Source of the DNA: Himantopus leucocephalus
Lineage: Eukaryota; Chordata; Aves; Charadriiformes; Recurvirostridae
DNA length: 64,000 nt
Direction of reading: 5' to 3'
Assembly: GCA_003993805.1 (NCBI GenBank)
Contig: RSEF01000003.1
Location: forward strand, 111,306,813-111,370,812
Of this stretch, positions 38,308-48,601 are shown in pieces (position 1 is the stretch's first letter; every line of letters begins with the position of its first letter). Below the pieces are notes generated by a model that searched no databases, was not told the origin of the DNA, and was given only the letters and a program-made list of their open reading frames with translations. A program made the position numbers and the translations under genes.

Positions 38308-38497
38308 AGTTTTGACCTCATAACAAGGCAAGTTGTTGAGCAATCCACCTGTCAGTTTACAGCATTTAAGAGACAAAAGGAGTAAAATAATTAGAAACCT
38401 AGTTTTGGCCTCTTAACAAGGGAAGTTGTTGAGTGATCCACCTGTTAGTCGGTTTACAGCATTTAAGAGATGAAAGGAACAAAATAATTACTAACCT
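38308..38497. repeat. Tandem duplication of a 93-97-bp unit
   Basis: Unit 1 (38308-38400) and unit 2 (38401-38497) adjoin directly. Both run AGTTTTG(A/G)CCTC, AACAAGG, AAGTTGTTGAG, ATCCACCTGT, TTTACAGCATTTAAGAGA, AAAATAATTA and end in AACCT. The second unit has a 4-bp insertion (GTCG/TCGG) after CACCTGTTA and scattered substitutions. The divergence (about one site in ten by eye) means the duplication is old rather than an assembly artefact. No coding capacity or known repeat family is apparent. Confidence 0.92.
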
Positions 38498-39146
38498 ATG
38501 TCAAAACACATCTCTGTTACCTGAACAAAAACAAAAGTGCAGAAAGAGCTTTCTGCTGGCACAGATGGATTTCTGATGCCTCAGATTTCAAGAGGGCTAT
38601 TTTGACACCTGGCCAAAGACAGAGCAGTCAAGTTTTAAACGTGGATTAAGTGCTTTAGTAATAAGCATGGCTCATTTGCTTTGTAAGGAAACTGAAATGC
38701 CTGACATCCACTAAATAAAAGAAAAATTGGAAACAACAGGTACTGGTCCCAAGTATCATTGATGACTATATGTATTGACAGGCTTCAGCTTGTACATACA
38801 GAGCACAGATTTGAGAGGAAGGTTGTGCCTATTCCAATAAGGAAGAAATATTATTTTCCTGCTTTTCAGGTGTGTTTTACTATTAAGCATAGGTTTTTTT
38901 GCTCAGCACTCTAAATTTCATCACATTTTCATTTGCTCTTGTGTTAAGACCTGCTTAACAGTTTGTTCTTGGGAATCAGACCTCTCAGAAAGTATTTCGC
39001 TTTGGGATAAGTCTTGTTGTTTCAAGTAAATGAACGTCACGGTGTGACAAGAAGATTGTACAGAGCAATTCCTCAGTAGAAACTGATTAAAAAGGAAGGA
39101 ATTATTACAATTGCAGATTCATAGTACTTTTTTATTTCCAGAGACA
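38498..39146. other. Unique non-coding stretch
   Basis: Nothing recognised between the tandem duplication and the core-SINE. Confidence 0.5.
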
Positions 39147-39340
39147 ATATGATTTACTGATTAGGGCACTGAGCTGACAGTCGGAAGACCCAGATTCTCC
39201 TTGCTTTTCTGCTGGTGATCTGCTCTATGTGCTTGAGCAAGTCACTTGCTCACACTTGGTTTGTCATGTCTAGTTAGATTATAAACTCATCAGACCATAG
39301 GCTGTCTCTTGCCATTTGTGATCATTTGTCATGTTATTCT
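39147..39340 (+). mobile_element. Core-SINE (MIR-like) with tRNA-derived head and L3-type tail
   Basis: TTACTGATTAGGGCACTGAG then CTGACAGTCGGAAGACCCAG is the tRNA-derived head (family pattern: tagtGgTTAGGGCACTGgactggGAgTCagGAGACCtgggtTC). CTTGAGCAAGTCACTTGCTCA is the core, and TTAGATTATAAACTCATCAG followed by GGCTGTCTCTTG is the L3-type tail. All three parts are present in order, making this the best preserved ancient SINE in the window. Plus orientation; no open frame expected. Confidence 0.75.
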
Positions 39341-42300
39341 CATTATCTCTAGTATCTTTACTTATATCACCTAAGGTTGACATGTGTAAGTTTGTAAGTA
39401 TATTATACCCTTAATTTTGCATACAGTAGTATACTTAGATTAAAGAGGAGGGAGATGTCAAATGCATTCATTGCAGTCATTCCTGCTAGTACAAAGCGGA
39501 GGTAAGATGTTAGTAAATGAGAGCATTAGTTTACTTGTGCTGTATTTATATAAACAGCTAGTAGGGCTATAGAAGAAGGAAGAGTAAGTTTCTTTCAGAT
39601 CTTCCCCAGTGTTGCAGTTAACAAAGAAAATACGTACACAAAAAGCTTACATTAAAGTGGTCCCTCCAGCAGACTCGCAATGCAGAAGGTCTAACGATCT
39701 GAATATTAGTTAGTATTTTAATATTGAAATGAACGTGATCTAATTCCCTCAGTTTCAGCTTTTGATAGATTCTGTGTCTCTCCAAAACAACAGCCTGATA
39801 GGCAGGGTACGAATATACTTAGTATATGTTAGTTGTGGGAAGTAAGAGCCATGTGTCCTTTCTACACCAATGTTCACATACACTCATTTTCAGCTGTGGT
39901 GTCCAGCCATCTTTGAGTCACATACTGCATCTTTAAATGCAGGTGTGTAGTGCCTAAAGCAGCTGGCATCTGATACAGGTTGGTGGCCTGTAGGTGCCAC
40001 ATAATATTTGACATCTAGTACTTTGTGGTATGTGAAGCAGCGAACTGCTGATGAGGCTTGTAGATGTCAAAACTAAGGGGAGTTGTTTAAACATTCCACA
40101 GTGTGCTACACAATAACTGCAGCGAAGGTAGCTCTTTTTTTGAGGTGCTGCAAATTTGTAAATAGAAAAATATGTGCTTATTTGCTTTCTTTTCCCCTTT
40201 GGCTCCCCTGGAAAGGAAGTGGGTCTGATTCTTTCAGATAGCACACTCTTGCTTACCTCCTTGAGGTACCAGTTTAAAGGGGAAGTTGAATGTTCTCCCA
40301 TGTGGCGGTGAAAGCTGGATTACTGTTTCCATTTCTTCTTAACCTTGTATTACATTGATGAAAGCTGTCGCTGTTGAAGAGAGATTTCTCCTACACCTGG
40401 AATAGTGTGGCTTAGTCCTCATGGGACTTCCTAAGCACTTACAGTGAGGCCACTGAGGAATGCAGATTACCAGCTGATGAGGAATCCTGCAGTGGGATGC
40501 ATGTGCATGCTAGTCGGGAAGATGTTTTATGGGTGTGCAAAGAAACATCAGCATAGATATAGAGGAAACTAGTCACAGTCTCACTAGCTCTCACTTTGTA
40601 CGACATTGTGAATCCTAGGGCTTCAGGGATGATTCCTGTCTGTCTTGGAGGTAGGCTTAGACATGGTTACAAGCCTGTTGTTATTAAAGTGAACAATAAA
40701 TCCAAATAGTGATTCCCTGATAGGAAGGAGCTATTCTTGTGCGATAGCTTCCCTAAGTGCATATATTCGAAGATGGCAAGCTGCATCATATTTTTGAAGC
40801 TTTTCATTCATTTGACAGAAGTGATTGAAAGATCTGCTTCGATTTGTGCAAATATCCATTTCATAATTAAGGACTGAACTCTGTTGTATATTACTCTTGG
40901 GAAACTTGTGTAGCAGAGGCATGTTGGTTCAAAGTTGGATGCTCCCAGGACTGGTTGGGCAGCAATGGGAAGATATCCTGAGTCTTACTTACAAAAAGAG
41001 GAAATTTTAAAATTCCAGTAAAGAATGTATAAAATAATTATATTTTCTGTTTGGTTTATTATTTATGAAGATCTATTTCAAGTTTAGACAGTTTGCACAG
41101 GAATACACAGGACACCGAGCGTTATCATTACTATTGGTGGTTCCAGGTCAAAAATTAGTGCTTAGTCTGATTTATAATTTTGCCCACAGATGTATAACTT
41201 TGAACATGCTAGTGTGTGTGATTTCTCAAATTTGCATGGGCTACAGACTCCTAAACCAAAGTCTTAAGATACTTAGAAATGTTGATCACACCACATTTTT
41301 CCAAAAAGAATAGCCAAACCTATGGCTGAGTACTGTCAGTTGAGGGGGTGGTATATCCAGAATCTCTAGCTAGTCATACACTCGTGTCTTTGAAATATGT
41401 GCCATTGCAAATCTCTTTTGGTTGGTTTTTTTTTTTGGCTCTTTAGTGAACCACTTCACACCTGCTGTCAGCCCATGCCAGAAGTGAAGTGTTTGTGTTA
41501 CAGATCTCCTTGTACTGAAAATCATGTTATGTTGTTAGGGAGTTATTGTGGAGTAAGTCAATGTACCTTTGATAAGAACATGAAAGCAATGTTTATTATC
41601 ATTCAAACTAGAAATTTTAGCCATAATAATAGGCTTAGCTATATTAATTAACTTGAACCCGTGAATGCTTTTTAGTGATCTTCCAAGTCTAAATATCAAG
41701 ATCCAGCTTCTCTGCCTGAAAATACCACATGCCGGGAAGAACCATGAAGTGTATGGGGAGGGGGTTAAGGGCAGCGTGGACTACTGGGTTACAGGAAGCA
41801 TAGACGGAACCAAGATCAAAGCAAGACAGAACCAAGAACCCTGTGGTGTTCTGTCTGGCAATACAGATGGAAAAGAAATGGTCATTGGAAAACAGAGGGG
41901 AGTTGCTGAGACGCGTCACCTTATTCCTTGCCGAACCCTTATGATGTGAGTTGGCTATATGTCTGAGAAGTAACATTGAGTGAAACTGAAATCATGATCC
42001 TCAGTTGAACTTCAATTTTATTTTTCTATTGTTGTGCTTGTGATTTCCATGTTTTAAACATCTTATGCCTTCAAAAAGCAGCAGTGGGCTGTGCTCCTGT
42101 CCTGAGGTGTAATGGTGCACAGACTTTGACTCTTCCCAGGAATGAACTTTACTCGTTCTTTCTGCATTCTTCCCTGAAACCTGAGCTTATGCATTTACTG
42201 TGCTTACCAGCTGACCTTTGAATAAGTGCTCCTATATTGTCAAATGGTACAGCAAAGGTGCTGTGTATTGCATTCAGTGCTTTATTCCACAGGTGTGAAT

Positions 42301-43690
42301 CTCAGTTAATTCTGTCAGATCTTAAGATGATATTGAAGCTACCTGCACTGTAGTTTGTGGGGCAGTTCTTTTAATGGTGCAAGTTCTTCCTTCTTAAACT
42401 TTTGCTTGGAGGATGCAAAGCTGTGCTGGAGCATATGCCTTTATTTCATTGCAATCAGAATCTATATTACTTGAAAATAAAAAGCCATTTCTTAAGCATT
42501 GCACAAAACTTTGGGTGTTTTAGTACTGAATCTTGAAGCATTTGACCCGTGAGAATATAATTGGACCAAACTATTCAACACCTTAGGGCAATGTATTTTT
42601 TATTGATCTCAACTCTACACTATTATTGTTGCTTAATGAGGAACTAATGTAGCTTCTAATGAAGCCACATGGCTGTTGGATAGAAGAACTAACGTTTTAT
42701 TTCCCCTGTGACAAAATATACTCTCTTCAATTAAAATCTAGGAAGTAAAATTAATACCAATGTAAAATTTTGCAAGAATTAGTGTCAAGACTGAAGCATT
42801 TTATTATGTGTATAAATTACTTGGATAATGAGATTGAAAGCAAGTTATTGGAGTACCTGTGCAATGCATGAACTCAATGGAGACTGCTTAAACAGTGAAA
42901 TCTGTAGAAAGAATGGGATCTCTTCTTAATACTTCTACCTGACAGGTTCTTTTCCATCTAGTTACTACTAAGCATGTGGCCTGAGTGCCAAACTCTAGAA
43001 GACTTGTTTAGCAGAAAAATTGCATAAACTGAGATGAGCGAGTCTGTTTTGAACTTAAAAGGCAGATATGACTAGCTGTATTGTAGGGTTCGCATTGCCC
43101 TATTCCTGCAGCACGCTCCGTTCAATTCAAACCCAGCCTTGAATTAACTGTTTGTCTAGATGAAGTGGCTGTGACAGCCACATACTTTAGCCCTATAGCC
43201 CACTTCCACTTCTTATATAAGAACGGTTCCTACTTAGGAAACAGTCCTCTGCTGGCTTGTTCTTCTGCCACTTTTCTTACTTGTGACCTCCAGAAGATAA
43301 TGTTAGGGCTATTTTTCAGGAATGGAACAAATGATATATCACCTCTTTAAATATAGGGCTGTCTCCACCAGCAGTTGAGCAGACCAGAAGCAGAAAGGAA
43401 TAATTTGGGAATAGGAAGACTTGCACAGGGAGAAAAAGCTCAGTTCAAAAATTAAGCTCAAATATTCTGTCTTATTGACTGAAAATTACCAAAAGAAAAC
43501 ATCCATTTCAGATACCTGTTCATTACAGGTGGGAGGAAGAAGTCTTTGAGACTGCTTAGGTGGACCCCATTTATCTTATAGTTAGAAAACAAACCTAAGA
43601 GGTGAAGACTGCAGTTGAAATTAGTTAGGAACAATCTCTGAAGGTCTCTCTGCTTGCCTTTTTTGAGGACATGTGGGTCATCAACCTTTC
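39341..43690. other. Unique non-coding stretch
   Basis: No gene was recognised. Minus frame 39954-40301 (115 codons) and the opposed 94/95-codon frames at 41665-41976 lack motifs, and the latter pair overlap on opposite strands. No repeat family was recognised. Confidence 0.5.
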
Positions 43691-43706
43691 TCCCCCCCCC
43701 CCCCCT
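43691..43706. repeat. Poly-C tract
   Basis: About 15 consecutive C in the context TTTCTCCCC...CTCAGG. A homopolymer of this length is prone to sequencing and replication slippage. Confidence 0.85.
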
Positions 43707-44761
43707 CAGGGTCCTCCCCTGGTAGCCATGAACTTTCAGAGATGGTAGAGAGCAACCTCGGAATGGTTTTGGCCTGCTCCTGCAGTACTCTGATTAATCC
43801 CATCTGATACCATAGGCTTGTATGAATAATTGACCTCAGTGCTCCCTACCTCTATCTACTGTGGATAATGCCTCACTTCCACAGCCCCTGCTTAGTGATC
43901 TGCCTTAAATGAGGTGGAGACCAGGTATGAGCTTGTATCCTACTGCAGGAGAATTCTAGATTTACACAATCGTATTGGTATCAAAGCTGGGTGCTATGGG
44001 GTGTGCTGCTGGGGTGAGGAAGGAGAGAATGGGTGAGGCTGCTAGGCCACTGCTGTCATGTCACGTGCCATGGAATAGTAACAAGGGGACGTCAGTCTGA
44101 CCAGTTTCCAGCTGTAGCTACTCAGAAGAGTGAAAAATGAAACACTGGGGTAATGAAATATTTATTAAACCAGACAAAAGTTAAGTCACTGATCCAGTAA
44201 TTATTTAATATAAAGCACTAAACTTTATTAAATGCAGTAGCAATGGCTTTTCTCTCCACCCTTTATAGTGCTCTCATTGCTTTAGGTGTTTGGCCATGGG
44301 ATTGTTTTCTCATCGCCTTATAGTGTGGGAACAATTATTTGTTGTGCAAAGTAGAATAGCTTTTACAGAAGCAGTAGAGAAAACAGATCAGGAATTACTG
44401 ATGGCTGCCAGCATGAGGGATTATTGTTAGGAAGAGCACTATTGTTATGTGGTCCTGTACTTTCAAGCTGGTCATTCATCCATCTAATTGCCAAGTTGTT
44501 CAATGGAAATCTGTTCTTAAGGTTGTGTGGGGTGAGAATAAATACCCACATAAATTTCCCTGGTTAAAGCCACTTAACCTGAATTACTCCTTGAGCTAAT
44601 GGGAATCGGTATTGTCCTGTCCGTGGTCTAAAATAAGCACTAAAAGAATGCTCTATTTTTCCATGTCTGTCATTTCAATCAGTAACATGGGTTCCCCTCT
44701 GCTTTTGTACTGGAATAATATTTTTCCCCAATGGTAGAATGAATAAGTAATACACAGCAGT

Positions 44762-44788
44762 GAAATTGGGTATCCGAAATTGGGTATC
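44762..44788. repeat. Two-copy 14-bp tandem repeat
   Basis: GAAATTGGGTATC is repeated exactly with one base between copies. This is a short replication-slippage duplication. Confidence 0.85.
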
Positions 44789-46882
44789 TTGCATTTTCTT
44801 GCAAGATTGATCTCATAGCTATCGTTCTTTCAAAAAATGGTGAAACATAATGGACTTTTTCTCTTGCTTTTTTATTATGGTTTGCTGGTATGATTTTTTT
44901 ATTTTAATATGATTTGTGGGAAGGCATCTTCTCAATTAAAATAAAGATATGCAAATACTAGAGGGAATTTGTATCTCCAATCAAACTGTTCTGGTTTTGA
45001 AACTCCAGGCAGAAGTGACATGCCTCAGACAGTACTTTTGCAAAGACTATTGCTCTTTTTGGCCTGCTGCTTGAAAGAAAACCTGGTATATAATGATGAT
45101 AATTGCAAGATATCTTCTGTCTCAGTAAAAAGATCTTAAAAAAAAAAAATTAATACTCTTGCTTGAGCTTGAATTTTAGAGATTAGTTAAAAGTCTTCCT
45201 AAGTTCGGAGGTGAGCTAAGCTTGAAAACATTTTTGTTTGTTTTTATTTAATGCAGGAATTGCTCTGCAGCATTGTGTTAGTGAGCACCTAAGAAAATTG
45301 CAGGTCTTGCAAGAATCAATTACAGCTTATGCTGCCACGCTCTCATTTTCTAATTTTTTTTCCTTTTATTTGTACACTTGATGTGTTCAGTATAGCTCAT
45401 GCTCATTTTCCTGCTGACTGCACTATATTTTGGAGTAGCACACTCCTTTCATGCATAATGGTAATGCCCATTGTGGATCACTTTTGAGAAAATGTGATGA
45501 CTCATAGATAGTGTGAAGTGCTTTATTGTATACTAACTTAAATTACTGCAATGTAATGATAATTACTGCTTTATGAAAAGGGTCCCAAGTGCAATCTAAA
45601 TGAATTCCTACCCTCAATAAACAAAGGGTAGTGGTAATAGGAAAAAAAAAAAAGAGATGGCTGGCCATGATTAGTATTTTTTTTTCTTTCTGAGATTCTT
45701 AAATCCAAAATAATTGTAGTTACTAGAAAAAAATGCCCAAGGGTCAAAATGGAAATTTCTGAGCTCTGCTCGGAATAATACAAAAAGAGTTGAAAATAAA
45801 GATGTTGTATATAAAAAAATCTACCAATCATGCTTCTACCTTTCAGTTTCTCTGCTATCTTTTCTTCCTCAAAAAGTAACTGGATTGCATTGTTATTTAC
45901 TGGTGAGTGCTAGTGTCTTGTCAACAACCCAAATAGTTAAAAGCCTGACAAATCATCTAGTTAATTTACTTGGCTCTGAGACTAACAGCAGAAAATATGT
46001 ATACCCAGCACGTGTTTCTGCCAGTCCATCACATCAGGAGCTAACTGGAGATGTACCAGTCTTCACAGGCCCTCCAGCTGATACACAGCGCAGCATGACT
46101 GTGCTAACAGATGTGGTTACTATTTTCCCTGCTTAAATTATCAGCATCTGTGATAAATTTTCTGTATTAAGACTGGTAATTAAAGTTGCAATGACATATT
46201 ATTAAATACAGTACGAAGTACAATAAAGCAGTTTTCAAAGTAGATGTAAATTAGGATGGCAATTAGGTAGCTCAGGTCCTAATAAAGGGCTTGGAAAGGA
46301 GAAGAGTGATGGAAAGGAGCTGTCGAATTACTAGAAGGTAAAGTAACTTACAGGTGCTGTGATTTTGACTGACAGTGGTGCTATGAGGACCTGATGGCAC
46401 TCTTTCTATGCAGGGTTTCAGGGTGAGTGGTACAATCTTACTCTTGTCTCTCTACCCACTGAGAATGGTCATTGTGAGCTTACTCTGTCATGACTCCAGA
46501 CTCCTTTGGGGATTTTTTTTATTCTGTTGTTTGCATGTCTAGTAACTGCCTCCATGCAGTGCTTCTCTCAGTGTTAAGTCTGGCATTCAGCACAGTATTT
46601 TTTTCCCACTGGATTTGAAAACCTTTTGACACTTCTTTTGGTCTTCAGTTATTGTTCCAGCTTCCCATCTTAATTTCTAGTTTGTTCTTCTTTCCCTATC
46701 TTCTTTTTTTACATAACATATGCTGTAAGTATGACAGGTGTAGTTGTATAGTTATAGCCTATTGCAGTATTTACTCGCATAACAATAGTATCAGCCAAAA
46801 TATGCGGGCACATTTGTGTGTATTTAATGGGTTAATATTCTGTATTGTTTTTATGCCTTTGGAGATTGCAATCTTTTTTCCC

Positions 46883-46912
46883 TTTTTTTTTTTTTTTTAG
46901 GTGTCTAGACAN
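46883..46912. repeat. Poly-T tract followed by an undetermined base
   Basis: A run of about 17 T is followed by AGGTGTCTAGACA and an N at 46912. As at 6059, the ambiguity sits close to a homopolymer and suggests local sequence uncertainty. Confidence 0.85.
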
Positions 46913-47553
46913 AACCTGTGGTTAGCCTTGGAGCCTCTTTCACAGACATTTCTAAGTGTTGCTCATTGCACTGAATTGCAGTCATGGGTCACTTACTGAA
47001 GCTGGTTCCCAAGCCTGCTGTGCTATGGATGCTGCCTTTTTGTTGTGAGTTTGGCATTGATTTTATTTTAGTGACGGGCTGTGCTTTGATCTGGGAAATT
47101 ATATCAAATGTCAGGCTTTGCCTTTTCCCTATGCCTGAGCAATCATACCTGGAATTAACAAAGGATTTGAAATTTTCCAGTGTTCTCAAGAGATTTAGGT
47201 TGTGAGAGCCTGTAGTCTTCTCCCGCTTAGGTCTCTATTTCCATTTTCTTTGCTTTCTTCCAAGGAGGGAGAAAGCACTAAAACAAATGTACCATCCCTA
47301 ATGTTATAGGTGCGAGCCCCCAGTCCTAGAGCTCACTCAGGTGAGCACAGCAATAATAGCAAGCTTTATATTAGTTTCATGTTTGCTCATTTGTATAACT
47401 TTTGTGTGTGAAGTGTGGGAGTGAGGCTTGTAAATGATTGAAATTATATTTAATTTTTCAAAAGGCATCTGGAAGGGCAGTCTGAGTTGTTTCTGAGTTT
47501 ACCCTCAAGATCCCAGCCACTTTTGTGAGGCTTAAGGCCACAGCAGTGCCCCA

Positions 47554-47558
47554 TTCAT
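47554..47558. repeat. Target-site duplication, left copy (TTCAT)
   Basis: TTCAT lies directly before the TG that begins the LTR and is repeated exactly after its terminal CA (48597-48601). A 5-bp duplication is the size made by ERVL-like (class III) integrases and by some other LTR elements. Confidence 0.85.
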
Positions 47559-47609
47559 TGTGGTGGGTTGACCCTGGCTGGACACCAGGTGCCCACCAAA
47601 GCTGCTCTG

Positions 47610-48245
47610 TCACTCCTCCTCCTCAGCTGGACATGGGAGAGAAAATATAATGAAAGGCTCATGGGTTGAGATGACTGGTGAATGATCGCTCCCTGTCCTT
47701 ATGTCATGGGCAAAACAGACTTGACTTGGGGAAATTAATTTATTACCAACCGAATCGGAGTAAGATAATGAGAAATAAAACCCAAATCTCAAAACACCTT
47801 CCCTCCACCCCTTCCTTCTTCCCAGGCTCAACTTTGCTCCCAATTTCTCTACCTCCTCCACCCTGAGCAGCACAGGGGCACGGGGAATGGAAGTTGTGGT
47901 CAGTTCATCACACATTGTTTCTGCCACTCCTTCCTCCTCAGGGGGAGGACTCCTTACACTCTTCCCCTGATTTAGCATGGAGTCCCTCTCATGGGAGACA
48001 ATTCTCCACAAACTTCTCCAAGGTGAGTCCTTTCCCACAGGCTGCAGTTCTTCATGAACTGCTCCAGCATGGGTCCCCTCTGGCGTCACAAGTCCTGCCA
48101 GCAAACCTGCTGCGGCATGGGCTCCTCTCTCCACGGCTCCTGCCAGGAGCCTGCTCCTGTGTGGGCTTCCCATGACACCACAGCCTCCTTCAGGCATTGA
48201 CTTGCTTTGGCATGGGGTCCCCCACAGACTGCACCTCTGCTCCAC
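47610..48245 (-). other. 211-codon open frame inside the LTR; not considered a gene
   Basis: This is the longest open frame in the window, but it lies wholly within the solo LTR, uses the stop-poor GC-rich repeat array, and shows a repetitive, low-complexity product (G-S-P-H, AGLLAGL, GAVHEELQ, PPPEEEG) with no known domain. LTRs of this class do not encode a protein here. It can appear as a spurious 'hypothetical protein' in bird gene sets, especially when spliced to neighbouring transcripts. Confidence 0.8.
47739..47744 (-). promoter_or_regulatory. LTR polyadenylation signal AATAAA
   Basis: Minus-strand GGTAATAAATTAATTTCCCC, about 180 bp from the LTR 3' end, where the R/U5 border of a retroviral LTR is expected. 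No comparable signal is positioned so well on the plus strand. Confidence 0.6.
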
Positions 48246-48305
48246 TGTTAACCTCAGCCCTCAGTGGGCTGCAGGGGAATCTCTGCTCTGGCACCTGGAG
48301 CATCT
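47975..48305. repeat. Imperfect repeats inside the LTR
   Basis: Variants of GCTCCAGCATGGGTCCC recur every 35-50 bp: AGCATGGAGTCCC, CTCCAGCATGGGTCCC, CTGCGGCATGGGCTCC, CTCCTGTGTGGGCTTCC and CTTTGGCATGGGGTCCCC, joined by CACAGGCTGCAG, TCACAAGTCCTGCCAG and CACGGCTCCTGCCAGGAG pieces. Such GC-rich minisatellite-like arrays are part of this LTR type, and copy number varies between insertions. Confidence 0.75.
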
Positions 48306-48596
48306 CCTCCCCCTCCTCCTTCACTGACCTTAGTGTCTGCAGGCTTGTTGCTCTTGCATACTCTCACTCCTCTCTTCAGCCGCAGTTGCTGTTGTGCAGG
48401 CTTTTTTTCCCTGTTATGTTATCCCAGAGGTGCTATCACTGTCACTGATGGGCTCGGCCTTCACCAGCAGCGGGTCCATCTTGGAGCTGGCTGGCATGGG
48501 CTCTGTTGGACATAAGGGAAGCTTCTAGCAGCTTCTCACAGAAGCCACCCCTGTAGCCCCCCGGCTACTAAAACCCTGCCATGCAAATCCAATGCA

Positions 48597-48601
48597 TTCA
48601 T
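48597..48601. repeat. Target-site duplication, right copy (TTCAT)
   Basis: Exact copy of the five bases at 47554-47558, directly after the LTR's terminal CA. Confidence 0.85.

Larger units (their letters stand above)
43707..47553. other. Unique AT-rich non-coding stretch
   Basis: No gene was recognised. A 13-bp direct repeat (GAAATTGGGTATC) lies at 44762-44774 and 44776-44788. A poly-T tract (46883-46899) precedes an undetermined base at 46912. Frames of 62-86 codons are without motifs. Confidence 0.5.
47559..48596 (-). mobile_element. Solo LTR of an avian endogenous retrovirus (probably ERVL-like)
   Basis: The 1038-bp block begins TGTGGTGGGTTGACCCTGG and ends GCAAATCCAATGCA, so it has TG...CA termini, and it is flanked by identical 5-bp TTCAT duplications. 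The text (ACCCTGGCTGGACACCAGGTG, CTCAGCTGGACATGGGAGAG, GGCAAAACAGACTTGACTTGG, AGAAGCCACCCCTGTAGCCCC) matches a dispersed LTR type I recognise from bird genomes. On the minus strand AATAAA at 47739-47744 lies about 180 bp before the LTR's 3' end, which fixes the orientation. Because both target duplications adjoin the single LTR, no proviral interior is present: recombination between two LTRs has removed gag-pol-env (inference from known behaviour). A 5-bp duplication points to ERVL-like elements rather than ERV1 (4 bp) or ERVK (6 bp). The exact family name is not known to me. Intact duplications suggest it is much younger than the CR1 copies. Confidence 0.93.

Noticed and set aside
39147..39190. 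Possible tRNA gene
   Set aside because: The tRNA-like words belong to the head of a core-SINE. No complete cloverleaf or 3' acceptor partner is present.
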